DNA of 64,000 nt from Hydrogenophilales bacterium. GTDB lineage: Bacteria > Pseudomonadota > Gammaproteobacteria > Burkholderiales > Thiobacillaceae. This document shows positions 17,346 through 26,706 of the stretch, piece by piece; within the stretch, counting starts at the first letter, position 1, and every line of letters starts with the position of its first letter. Made by a program: the position numbers and the translations under genes. The DNA lies in contig JADJCP010000004.1 of NCBI GenBank assembly GCA_016703155.1, positions 248,001-312,000 on the forward strand, written 5' to 3'. The notes beneath the pieces are model-generated. The model searched no databases, had not been told where the DNA came from, and saw only the letters and a list, made by a program, of their open reading frames with translations.

Positions 17346-17873
17346 ATGAAGCATACCCACGTCCTGCCGGCCAGCGTCCTGCTGGTGGTGGCCCACATCC
17401 TGCTGGCCTGGGCCGCGCCGGCCGCGGCGGAGATCTACCGCTGGACGGACAGTGCCGGCCGGGTGCATTTTTCCGACCAACCCCCGGACGACGTCAACCG
17501 GGTACGGCAGCTTCCCGCGCAACCTGTGCCGGACAACCCCGAGGCCGCGAAGATGCGCGAGGCCGCCAACAAGGCGCCCGTGACACTGTTCATCACCAAT
17601 TGCGGCGACCCCTGCACGCAGGCGAGCGCATTGCTGCAAGGGCGGGGCGTACCGTACACCACGAAATATGTCGACCGCGACCCGGAGGCCGCCAAGTCCC
17701 TGCGCCAGCTCATCGGCCAGCTTCAGGTGCCCGTGCTGAAGATCGGCGAGAGCACCCAGAAAGGCTTCGAAAAGGTGCTCTGGAACAACCTTCTCGACCT
17801 GGCCGGCTATCCGCGTCCGAAAGGCGCCGGCGACAAGTCCGCGGCGGGCGACAAGCCCAAGGCCGGGAACTAG
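17346..17873 (+). CDS. Secreted DUF4124 / glutaredoxin-like protein
   Basis: A 175-aa protein with a signal peptide (residues 1-28, ending APAAA), a DUF4124 motif (EIYRWTDSAGRVHFSDQPP) and a thioredoxin-fold glutaredoxin-like domain (VTLFITNCGDPCTQASALL ... VPVLKIG). The active-site region has C-x3-C (CGDPC) rather than the usual C-x2-C, so a redox role is uncertain. It is probably periplasmic. It lies 22 bases after prlC and 4 bases before the MazG-like gene. Confidence 0.75.
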   Translation: MKHTHVLPASVLLVVAHILLAWAAPAAAEIYRWTDSAGRVHFSDQPPDDVNRVRQLPAQPVPDNPEAAKMREAANKAPVTLFITNCGDPCTQASALLQGRGVPYTTKYVDRDPEAAKSLRQLIGQLQVPVLKIGESTQKGFEKVLWNNLLDLAGYPRPKGAGDKSAAGDKPKAGN

Positions 17874-17877
17874 CGCG

Positions 17878-18234
17878 GTGGCCATCTCGACCGTCGAACA
17901 ACTCGCCGAGGCCGTGCGCAGCTTCGGCCGGGAACGCGACTGGCACCTCTACCACAGCCCGAAGAACCTCGCCTCGGCGCTGATCGTCGAGGCCGCCGAA
18001 CTGCTCGAGCCCTTCCAGTGGCTGACCCAGGAAGAAAGCCGCGACCTGCCGCCCGCCAAGAAAGAGGCGGTGCGCCAGGAGATGGCCGACGTCTTCATCT
18101 ACCTGATCAGCCTGGCCAATTGCCTGGACATCGACCTGCTCAAGGCCGCCGAGGACAAGCTGGCCATCAACGCCGCGAAATATCCGGTGGAGAAGGCCAG
18201 GGGCAATGCCGCCAAATACGACGAACTGACATGA
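17878..18234 (+). CDS. MazG-like nucleotide pyrophosphohydrolase
   Basis: A 118-aa protein of the all-alpha NTP pyrophosphatase superfamily (RS21-C6/dCTPase-like subgroup). The metal-binding helix signatures EAAELLEPFQW and EMADVFIYLISLAN give the EExxE...ExxD pattern. It likely hydrolyses non-canonical or deoxynucleoside triphosphates to monophosphates. GTG start; its stop overlaps the next ATG (ATGA), giving translational coupling to the ferredoxin-like gene. Confidence 0.85.
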   Translation: MAISTVEQLAEAVRSFGRERDWHLYHSPKNLASALIVEAAELLEPFQWLTQEESRDLPPAKKEAVRQEMADVFIYLISLANCLDIDLLKAAEDKLAINAAKYPVEKARGNAAKYDELT

Positions 18235-18545
18235 GCCACTTCAAGCATCACCTGTTTTTTTGCCTCAATACCCGCGACGACGGCGCCGCCTGCTGCACCG
18301 ATCACGACGCCGAAGGCATGTTCGAATACGCCAAGAAGAAGGCCAAGAAGCTTGGCCTGCACGGCAAGGAAGGCAACTGCCGGGTGAACCGCGCCGGCTG
18401 TTTCGACCGCTGCGGCGAAGGCCCGGTCTGCGTGGTGTATCCGGATGCGGTCTGGTACACCTATGTCGACTCGGACGACATCGACGAGATCGTCGAATCG
18501 CATCTGCGCGACGGCAAGGTCGTCGAGCGGCTGAAGATCGATTGA
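18231..18545 (+). CDS. Thioredoxin-like [2Fe-2S] ferredoxin
   Basis: A 104-aa protein with the cysteine pattern of thioredoxin-fold 2Fe-2S ferredoxins (FFCLNTRDDGAACC ... VNRAGCFDRCGEGPVC). It is a cytoplasmic electron carrier whose partner is not evident here. It overlaps the MazG-like gene by 4 bases. Confidence 0.85.
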   Translation: MSHFKHHLFFCLNTRDDGAACCTDHDAEGMFEYAKKKAKKLGLHGKEGNCRVNRAGCFDRCGEGPVCVVYPDAVWYTYVDSDDIDEIVESHLRDGKVVERLKID

Positions 18546-18611
18546 CCCCCCGCGGGCTAACCTTGCGGACGATATAGCGCATCGCCCGCAAGCGGACTCC
18601 TACGGACAACG

Positions 18612-19238
18612 ATGAACGCACCCTTGGTGAAGCGCCACAAGATCCACGTCAAAAGCGCCGGCGAGCGCATCGAGACGGTCATCGAAGCGCCGGACGGCAT
18701 GCCGCGCGGCCTGGCGCTGATCGCCCACCCGCACCCGCTGCGCGGGGGCAGCCTGGACAACAAGGTCGCCTGGTGCCTGGCGAAGGCGGCCCTGGCCAGC
18801 GGCCTGGTCGCGGTACGCCCCAACTTCCGGGGCGTCGGTGAGAGCACCGGGGCGCATGATCATGGTGTCGGCGAGACCGACGACATGCTGGCCGTCGCCG
18901 CCGTGGTCGGCGCCAACTACGGCGGACTGCCCTGGACCCTGATGGGCTTCTCCTTCGGTTGCTATGTCCAGCAGCGCGTCGCCCAGCGCATGGCGGCGCG
19001 GCAACTGATCATGGTCGGGCCGGCGGTGTCGATGTACGCATTCGCGCCGCCGGCCATTCCGACGAGCATCGTCCACGGCGCCGAGGACGAGGTGATCCCG
19101 CTGGCGACGGTACGCGCCTACGCCGAAGCGCATGCCATCCCGCTGCATATCGTCGGCGACACCGGCCACTTCTTTCATGGCAAGCTACGCGAATTGCAAA
19201 CCCTGGTGGAATCCCTGTGCCTGCGCCACTCGTCCTGA
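18612..19238 (+). CDS. Alpha/beta hydrolase
   Basis: A 208-aa serine hydrolase of the YfhR/UPF0227-like short alpha/beta type. It has LIAHPHPLRGGSLDNKV (oxyanion/HPHP loop), nucleophile elbow GFSFG near residue 117, Asp in HGAEDEVIP and His in GDTGHFFHG. The substrate is unknown. The coding end overlaps the GTG start of the ABC ATPase by 22 bases, so the two may be co-expressed. Confidence 0.82.
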   Translation: MNAPLVKRHKIHVKSAGERIETVIEAPDGMPRGLALIAHPHPLRGGSLDNKVAWCLAKAALASGLVAVRPNFRGVGESTGAHDHGVGETDDMLAVAAVVGANYGGLPWTLMGFSFGCYVQQRVAQRMAARQLIMVGPAVSMYAFAPPAIPTSIVHGAEDEVIPLATVRAYAEAHAIPLHIVGDTGHFFHGKLRELQTLVESLCLRHSS

Positions 19239-20129
19239 CCAGCCTGACCAAGCGCTATGGCGCTAGCAACGTCGTCGACGGCGTCAACCTGAGCATCGCC
19301 CCCGGAAAATGCCATGGCCTGCTCGGCCCGAACGGCGCCGGCAAGACCACCACCTTGCGTCTGGCCCTGGGCCTGACCCAGGCCGATGCCGGGACGATCC
19401 GGCTACTCGGCTACAGCATCCCCGAGCAAGCCTCCGCGGCGCGCGCCCGGATCGGCGTTGTGCCGCAGAGCGACAGTCTCGACCCGGACTTCACGGTGCG
19501 AGAGAACCTGCTCACCTATGGCCGCTATTTCGGCCTGAGCCGCGCCGAGGTCGAGCAACGCGTCCCCGGAACTGCTCGAATTCGCCGGCCTGAGCGGCAA
19601 GGCGGAGGCCCTGGTGCCGACCCTGTCGGGCGGCATGAAGCGGCGTTTGACCCTGGCGCGGGCACTGGTCAACGATCCGGAACTGATCGTCCTCGACGAA
19701 CCGACCACCGGCCTCGACCCGCAGGCTCGGCATCTGGTCTGGCAGGGCCTGCGCCGCCTGACCGCGCAGGGCAAGACCCTGCTGCTGACGACGCATTTCA
19801 TGGAAGAAGCGGAGCGCTTGTGCGACCGCGTCAGCATCATCGACAACGGCCGCATCATCGCCGAGGGCGCGCCGCGCGACCTGATCCGTAGCCACCTGGA
19901 AACGCATGTCCTGGAGGTGCGCGGCGAGTCCGTCGACACCTGGTTCGCGACGCATGGCGCGCGTTGCGCGCGCCACGAACGGATCGGCGACACCGTGTTC
20001 TGCTATCTGAACGATCCGGGCGCCGCGCTGGCGACCCTGGAAGGCCGTGCCGACCTCAGCGTATTGCAGCGCCCGGCGAGTCTGGAAGACTTGTTCCTGA
20101 AACTGACCGGACGCGATCTGCGCGATTAG
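19217..20129 (+). CDS. ABC-2 type exporter ATP-binding protein, NodI-like (one frameshift)
   Basis: About 303 aa when joined, the normal NodI length. It has Walker A (GPNGAGKTTT), Q-loop (IGVVPQSDSLDPDFTVREN), signature LSGGMKRRLTLARAL, Walker B (LIVLDEPTTGLD) and the H-loop TTHFMEEAERLCD. The frame breaks at about 19564-19567 where a CCCC run has one base too many: with three Cs the protein reads ...EQRVPELLEFAGLSGKAEAL.... The matching permease is not next door but at 24216, after a 4-kb opposite-strand insertion. Its stop codon interleaves with that of the GGDEF/EAL gene. Confidence 0.82.
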
Positions 20130-23100
20130 GCGGGCAGCACTGGCGGCGTGCGCAACAGCGACTCGACGTCCGCCGCCGGCATCGGCCGGGCAAGCAGGTA
20201 GCCCTGCACGCCGTCGCAGCCGATCTCGCGCAGCAATTTCAATTGTTCGACTGTTTCGACGCCTTCGGCGATCACCTTCATATCCATTTCGTGGGCCAGG
20301 GCGACGGTGGCGCGGACGATGGCGCGGTCGCTGGCGTCCTCGACCATGTCGTGAACGAATGCCGCGTCAACCTTGAGCACGGAGATCGGCAGTTGTTTCA
20401 GGCGCGCCAGGGAAGAATGGCCCGTGCCGAAGTCATCGATGTACAAACTCACGCCCAGCGCACGGATCGTCGCCAGTTTGTCGACCACGCCGCCGGGCTG
20501 CTCCATGATGGCCGTTTCGGTAATCTCCAGGCCCAATTGTCCGGCATCGAGGCCCGTTTTCCGGATCACCTCGGACACCAGTTGCCAGAGCAGATCGCGC
20601 GACAACTGGCTGCCATCGATATTGACGCTGACGGCGACATCCAGGCCCATGGCGCGCCACGCCATCGCCTGACGCGCGGCCGCATGCATCACCCAGGCGC
20701 CGATTTCGATCATCATGCCGGCCTCCTGGGCGACCTTCAGAAACGCCCCTGGCGCCAGCAGGCCGCGCAGCGGATGCTGCCAGCGCAGGAGGACTTCAAG
20801 GGCCTGGATGCGACCGCTGGCCAGATCGATCTTGGGCTGATAGTGAAGCCGCAATTCGTCACGCTCCAAGGCACGGCGCAGCTCGACTTCCAGATTCAGG
20901 CGCTCCACCGCATCCTCGGCCAGGGCCGGGTTGAAGAAGCGGTAGGTATTGCCGCCGGCCTCTTTCGCCAGGTACATGGCGTTGTCGGCATGCTTGAGCA
21001 GGGTGATGACATCCTTGCCGTCGTCCGGATACAGACTGATGCCGATCGAGCCGCCGATGTACACCTCGTGATCGTGTACCCGGAAGACCGGTTTCAGGGC
21101 ATTGATCACCTTCTCGGCGACCTGGGCGGCATCACGGCCGTCACTCAGACGTTCGATCAGGATGACGAATTCGTCGCCACCCTGTCGGCCCAGGGTATCC
21201 TCCTGCCGCAGGCACGTGGCGATGCGCTCGCCGGTATCGATCAGCAACTGGTCGCCGGCATCGTGTCCCAGGCTGTCGTTGACCTGCTTGAACCGGTCGA
21301 GATCCATGAACAGGACAGCAACGCGGTGGCTGTTGCGCGCCGATGCGGCCAGGGCGTGGCCGAGACGATCGGCGAACAAGGATCGGTTCGGCAGCCCGGT
21401 GAGGGTGTCGTGGTGCGCCATGAAATCCAAGGCGCGCCTCCTTGTCCTTGATGTCGGAGATGTCGTTGAACACGGCGACATAGCTGGTCACGCTGCCCTC
21501 GGCATCCTTGATCGCCGCGATGGACAGCCATTCCGGATAGACCGAACCATTCTTGCGCCGGTTGTAGACCTCGCCCTGCCAATGCCCGTAACGCTCGATC
21601 TCGGTCCACATCTGCTGGTAATACTCCGGCGTTTGTTGCCCGGAAGAGAGCATCCGTGGGTTCTTGCCGAGCACATCCGCTTCGCTGTAGCCGGTCAGCT
21701 GAGTGAAGGCATGGTTGATGGCGACGATGCGATTCCGCGCATCGGTGATCAGCACCCCTTCGGCGGCCTGATTGAAGGCGGCATCGCTCTGGCGCAGGCG
21801 CGCCTCGGCGGCGAGACGTTCGCGGATGTCGCTGAACAAGGTCACCACGCCGGTGATCTGGCCGAGTTCGCGGATCGGCGATGCGGTCACTTCCACCGGC
21901 AGGGTGCTGCCGTCCTTGCAGCGGAACAGTTCGCTGCCGCTTTGATGCGTGTCGCCATGCAAGGCGACCTGGAGGATTGGACAATCCGCCGCCGGCACGC
22001 TTTGTCCATTGGATTCGGCATGCAGCAGGTCATGCGCCTTCCGGCCCAGCAGTTCATCCACCTTGAAACCGAGCAGCGCCGCCGCCGCCGGGTTGGCATA
22101 GCTGATGACACCATCCCGGTCGACGACATAGATGCCCTTGCCGACGTACTGGCTGATGACACGCATCTGTTCGCGCGAGCGCAGCCAGTTCATCCCGGTA
22201 ACGAGCAGCGCGGAGAGCACGAGGACACCGAACAGGTAGGCGCCGCCGAGCAGCGTGACACGACCGATCTGACTGGCATCCGGCGACTGGGTGACGATAT
22301 AGGCGACCGCCGCACCTGAACGATCCCGTACCGGCATGAAATTGACCAGATAGCAGGTGCGCCAGTCCAGACACGTGTGCCTGGCGAATGCCGCGCCGCG
22401 ATCCATGCCCGCCGCGGCGGCGGCATCGCGCCCCAGGGCCGCTTCGATTTGCTGCACGCTCGCCGGCACCGGCTCCGCCTGCTCGCCGTACAAGGGATGC
22501 TCCAGGTCTTCCGTGACGAACCCCGGATGCACCGTCGCCGTTGCGTACATGGAATGGAACAGGGCGAGCATGCCGGCCCGGTCCTGCCCCATATCGAGGG
22601 TGCGCAGGAGGTCGTCGCGCCTCAGGAAGAAGCGTACGGCGGTGTTCTCCGGCATGCCCGCAGTGAGAAGCTGGCGGATGGCCGAGAACGACAAACTCAC
22701 CTCCATGGCGCCGATGACCGCGTCGCCGTCGACAACCGGATAGACATAACGAAAGCCATGGAAAACCCGGCCATTTTCGAACCCGGACATCGGCCGCCCG
22801 TGCTCGATGGCCGCCTTGATCAGCGGGCGGATTGCGAACAGGTTATCGCCGAACAGTTCCGGGGCATGCATGCGCAGACGCGATCGACCGTCGCGACCGA
22901 TGAACTGGATCTGTCGGACGTGTTTCGTGCGCAGGGTTTCGAAGAATGGATAGAGATAGCGGTAGAGCTGTCCGCGGGCCTCGGGGACATCGCCCAGCAG
23001 ATCACGGATCAACGCATAGGCGCGCCGATCGCCGACCAGCCAGCCCTGGGTGACATCGGCGAATTCGGCATACCCGGAGATGATCGCGCCATAGGCGGCT

Positions 23101-23228
23101 TGCGTTTGCGCCTGGCTGATAGCCAGGCGCTGTTCGGTCTGACGCCGATACGTACCGTAGACCAGCGCTCCCAGAACGATCGCGACAAGCAATACCCAAG
23201 CGATGGATTTGCGCTCGACCCTAAACAT
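20126..23228 (-). CDS. Membrane sensor with PAS, GGDEF and EAL domains (one frameshift)
   Basis: About 1033 aa when joined. It has an N-terminal helix (residues 10-27), a periplasmic domain of about 300 aa, a second helix (GGAYLFGVLVLSALLVTGMN) and two PAS domains (GKGIYVVDRDGVISYANPA; GVLITDARNRIVAINHAFT). A GGDEF domain (LGRQGGDEFVILI) and an EAL domain (ALEVLLRW, satisfying ExLxR, and DDFGTGHSSLARL) follow. The frame breaks at about 21430 just after the second PAS, where one T is extra in GCGCGCCTTGGAT. PhnD-like 23235-24074 is directly upstream and probably supplies the ligand-sensing input. Confidence 0.83.
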
Positions 23229-23234
23229 TCGGCA

Positions 23235-24074
23235 TCACTTCCCCGGTGCTTCGGGAATTCCGCCCAGGGCATCGACGCGAGCCCGCGCCGCACTGTAGCC
23301 CGCATCGCGCGCGGCCACCGCGCCGAACCTGATGGCCTCGCCCCAGCTCGCGCGGGTCGCATCGTCGACCGTGAGCAGGGCTTGACGGATTGCCGCGCGG
23401 CGCGCCTCCGGCAAGGTGCGCGTATTGGCCACCAGGGCAAACGCGGGGTAGGGTCCGGACTCGGCGATGATATGCAGATTCAGACCGAGATACTTCTCGG
23501 CCTGACTGCGCTTCAGGCCGGCAATGTCGTAACGGCCTTGCGCCACGCCCAAGGCCGCCTTGGTGTGATTCCCGGCGTACTCGTACCGGTTGCCGTCCTT
23601 GCCCGGCGCTCGCCCGGCCGTCTTCAGCATGCTCGCCACGGCGAAATAACCGCAGGTGGACTCGGCCTGCGTCAGGCCGATGCGTTTGCCCATGATGTCC
23701 TTCAGCTTCAGGGTACGGTCGGCGCCGAAGGCAACCAGTACGCAGTCGTAATCGGCGCGGCCATCCTTCTCGCGGAACTGCACCAGGGGCTCGAAGTATT
23801 TTGCCCGTTCGGTCAATTTGATGTAGGGCAGGGGGCCCAGGATAGCCAGGTCGACCTGGCCGTCCTGCATGGCCTGGAGCATGGCGGGGTACTTCGGGAG
23901 AAAGGTCCAGCGATAGGTATCGCCGGTTTGCTTGCCGAGGTAGTCGAGCAGGGGGAGGTACTCGGCGCGCAAGGTCTTTTCATCGACCAGTGGCAACGGA
24001 GCGAAACGTATCGTCTCGGCGCGGGCCTGCGCCGATAGCAGCAGGCAGAGCAGCAACAGGCGTATCCAGGACAT
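23235..24074 (-). CDS. PhnD-like periplasmic substrate-binding protein
   Basis: A 279-aa protein with a signal peptide (MSWIRLLLLCLLLSAQARA) and a phosphate/phosphonate-type binding fold (FLPKYPAMLQAMQDGQVDLAILGPLPYI, AESTCGYFAVASML). There are no phn transport genes nearby. The next gene, 6 bases downstream, is a membrane PAS/GGDEF/EAL protein. In several bacteria PhnD-like proteins serve as periplasmic sensors of such proteins, so this is read as a sensory subunit rather than a transporter component (inference). Confidence 0.78.
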   Translation of the reverse strand: MSWIRLLLLCLLLSAQARAETIRFAPLPLVDEKTLRAEYLPLLDYLGKQTGDTYRWTFLPKYPAMLQAMQDGQVDLAILGPLPYIKLTERAKYFEPLVQFREKDGRADYDCVLVAFGADRTLKLKDIMGKRIGLTQAESTCGYFAVASMLKTAGRAPGKDGNRYEYAGNHTKAALGVAQGRYDIAGLKRSQAEKYLGLNLHIIAESGPYPAFALVANTRTLPEARRAAIRQALLTVDDATRASWGEAIRFGAVAARDAGYSAARARVDALGGIPEAPGK

Positions 24075-24215
24075 CTCGACCTCCAGGCAACCGACACTGG
24101 GTGGATAACGGCACCCGCGGAGGAAACTTGAGCCCCGTCAATTTCGCCGACAGCCGCCCAAGGCGGGTCGAATCGGAGATAATCCCCGCCACTGCCCATA
24201 CGCGACATCGCCATT

Positions 24216-24968
24216 ATGCGTTTTTTTCCCGTCTGGCAACGCAATTTCCTGGTCTGGAAGAAGCTGGCTGCGCCCTCCATCCTCGGCAATCTGGCCGACC
24301 CGCTGCTGTACATGCTCGGCCTGGGCTACGGCCTGGGCCAGTTTCTCGGCGAGATCCATGGCGTGCCCTACCTGACCTTTCTGGCGGCCGGTACCCTGGC
24401 GTATTCGGTGATGAACAGCGCCACCTTCGAAACCTTGTATTCCGCCTTCTCGCGCATGCACGTGCAGAAAACCTGGGACGCCATTCTCAACACACCCCTG
24501 AGCCTCACCGACGTGCTGGTCGGCGAGTGGCTCTGGGCGGCGACGAAGAGCCTGCTTTCGGGCATCGCCATCCTCGTGGTGATCTGGGTGCTGGGTCTGC
24601 ACCAGTCGTTCCTGCTGACGCTCTGGTTGTTGCCGGTGATCGCCCTGACCGGCCTGTGCTTCGCCGGCCTCGGTCTGGCGGTCAACTCGGTGGCGCCCAA
24701 TTACGACTTCTTTCTCTACTACTTCACCCTGGCGATCACGCCGATGGTGCTGCTCTCTGGCGTGTTCTACCCCCCGGACGCCCTGCCCGGCTGGCTTGCC
24801 ATCGTCGCCTCGGCCCTGCCCCTGACCCATGCCATCGAACTGGCCCGACCGCTGGTCCTGGGGCGCCTGCCCGAGTGGCCGCTCTGGCATGGCGCCGTGC
24901 TTCTGGCCTACGGTGGCGCGGGCTTCTGGCTTGGCCTGGTCCTCACCCGTCGGCGCTTGCTGAAATAG
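24216..24968 (+). CDS. ABC-2 type exporter permease, NodJ-like
   Basis: A 250-aa inner-membrane protein with six predicted helices and the NodJ/ABC-2 signature (SVAPNYDFFLYYFTLAITPM and LLSGVFYPPDALPGWL). It lacks an adjacent ATPase; the fitting partner is the NodI-like gene 4 kb upstream at 19217. Outside rhizobia such pairs export unidentified lipids or saccharides. Confidence 0.83.
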   Translation: MRFFPVWQRNFLVWKKLAAPSILGNLADPLLYMLGLGYGLGQFLGEIHGVPYLTFLAAGTLAYSVMNSATFETLYSAFSRMHVQKTWDAILNTPLSLTDVLVGEWLWAATKSLLSGIAILVVIWVLGLHQSFLLTLWLLPVIALTGLCFAGLGLAVNSVAPNYDFFLYYFTLAITPMVLLSGVFYPPDALPGWLAIVASALPLTHAIELARPLVLGRLPEWPLWHGAVLLAYGGAGFWLGLVLTRRRLLK

Positions 24969-24972
24969 GTCG

Positions 24973-26241
24973 ATGCGCGCCCCGGAACTGCTCGCTCCCG
25001 CCGGCTCGCTGGAGAAGATGCGCGCCGCGTTCCGCTTCGGCGCCGATGCCGTTTACGCCGGCCAGCCGCGTTACTCGCTACGGGTGCGCAACAATGAATT
25101 CGACCTGGACAGCCTGGCCACGGGCATCGCCGAGGCACATGCGCTCGGCAGGCAGTTCTACCTCGCCTCGAACCTGCTGGCGCACAACGCCAAGCTGAAA
25201 ACCTATCTCGCCGACATCGAGCCCGTCGTGGCCATGCGGCCGGATGCCCTGATCATGGCCGATCCCGGCCTGATTTACTGGGTGCGCGAACGCTGGCCGG
25301 ACCTGCCGGTGCACCTCTCCGTGCAGGCTAACACCATGAACTGGGCGGCGGTGCGCTTCTGGCAGAGCCTCGGCATCCGCCGCGTCATCCTGTCACGCGA
25401 GCTGTCCATCAACGAGGTCGAGGAGATCCGCCAGCAGTGCCCGGACATGGAGATCGAGGTCTTTGTCCACGGCGCGCTTTGCATCGCCTATTCCGGGCGT
25501 TGCCTGCTGTCCGGCTACTTCAATCACCGCGACGCCAACCAGGGCAGTTGCACCAACTCCTGCCGCTGGGATTACCACGTGCATCCGGGTCAGGTGACAC
25601 CCGAAGGCGCCGTCGAGGCGACCTGGCTGATCGAGGAACGCACCCGGCCCGGCGAGTTGATGCCCATCGAGGAAGACGAGCACGGCACCTATATCCTCAA
25701 CTCCAAGGATCTACGCGCCGTCGAACACGTCGCCCGGCTGGTCGAGATTGGCGTCGATTCGCTGAAGATCGAAGGGCGCACGAAAAGCCTCTATTACGTC
25801 GCCCGCGCCAGCCAGGCCTACCGCCGGGCCATCGACGATGCCGTCGCCGGGCGGGCCTTCGACCCGGTGCTGATCGACGATCTGGACAGCCTGGCCAGCC
25901 GGGGCTATACCGACGGCTTCTTCGTGCGTCACAAGGATCGCGACTTCCAGAATTACCAGACCGGCATTTCGACGTTCGGCCGCAGCCAGTATGTCGGCGA
26001 CATCACCGGCTGGCGCCATGGCCTGGCCGAGATACGCGTGAAAAACCGCTTCAGCGTCGGCGACCGGCTGGAGATCGTCCATCCGGACGGTAACCGGATC
26101 GTTGAATTGCGGCACATGCAAAATGCCGCCGGCGAGGCGCTGGCAACCGCCCCGGGCAGCGGCCATGTGGTCTTCATTCCACTCCCGGCGGGTCTCGATG
26201 ACGGCCTGGTGGCCCGCTTCCTGGGTACGGATGCATGCTGA
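24973..26241 (+). CDS. trhP: Peptidase U32 family tRNA hydroxylation protein TrhP (YegQ)
   Basis: A 422-aa protein matching the U32 family: MRAPELLAPAGSLEKMRAAF, VQANTMNWAAVRFW, the family signature EVFVHGALCIAYSGRCLLS and the Cys-rich NQGSCTNSCRWDY probably binding an Fe-S cluster. By family it takes part in prephenate-dependent 5-hydroxyuridine formation at tRNA position 34 rather than proteolysis. It starts 4 bases after the permease and its end overlaps the next ATG. Confidence 0.85.
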   Translation: MRAPELLAPAGSLEKMRAAFRFGADAVYAGQPRYSLRVRNNEFDLDSLATGIAEAHALGRQFYLASNLLAHNAKLKTYLADIEPVVAMRPDALIMADPGLIYWVRERWPDLPVHLSVQANTMNWAAVRFWQSLGIRRVILSRELSINEVEEIRQQCPDMEIEVFVHGALCIAYSGRCLLSGYFNHRDANQGSCTNSCRWDYHVHPGQVTPEGAVEATWLIEERTRPGELMPIEEDEHGTYILNSKDLRAVEHVARLVEIGVDSLKIEGRTKSLYYVARASQAYRRAIDDAVAGRAFDPVLIDDLDSLASRGYTDGFFVRHKDRDFQNYQTGISTFGRSQYVGDITGWRHGLAEIRVKNRFSVGDRLEIVHPDGNRIVELRHMQNAAGEALATAPGSGHVVFIPLPAGLDDGLVARFLGTDAC

Positions 26242-26688
26242 ACCGCTTCCTGTTGCTGATCACCCCCGGGCAAAGGCGCCACCCTGCTGGCGATCAGCTT
26301 GGCGCTGACGGCCTTCATGCTGGGGTTTCTGGAGGCGCTGACGCGCGACTTCGATTCCGCCAGCCAGCATCTGCATCTGTCCCTGGGCATCGTCGCCTTG
26401 CTGATGCTATTGAAGTATTTCAGCCTGCGCGCCACGCATCGGATCGCCGACAATGCCCAGGCGCGCATCCGCGCGCACCTGCTGCGCGTCGCCCATCCCA
26501 CCCCGGTCACGGCGGGAGAGCGCGAACTCACGAAAGAGGAAATCCATGTTCAGGAACGCGCCGAGATGCTTGAGCTTTCCGGACAACTGCGCAGTGCCCT
26601 GGACAGCCTGCCCCCGGAATCGCCGATGCGTCCGAAATACGAGGCCACCATGGAATGGATCGAGCGGGTGATACGCCGGGAATCCTGA
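26235..26688 (+). CDS. Small membrane protein, unknown function (one frameshift)
   Basis: About 150 aa when joined. ATG 26235 overlaps the trhP stop. The N-terminus reads MLNRFLLLITPG, then one extra G at about 26268-26270 shifts the frame; with it removed the protein continues KGATLLAISLALTAFMLGF. Two hydrophobic helices (residues about 14-38 and 48-62) precede a soluble helical tail rich in Glu and Arg. No family is recognised. Confidence 0.6.
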
Positions 26689-26706
26689 CCGGGACGGTTT
26701 CGCCGC

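Noticed and set aside
17346..17873. Classical glutaredoxin assignment
   Set aside because: The active-site cysteines are spaced C-x3-C and the protein is secreted with a DUF4124 domain, so a standard glutaredoxin name would mislead.
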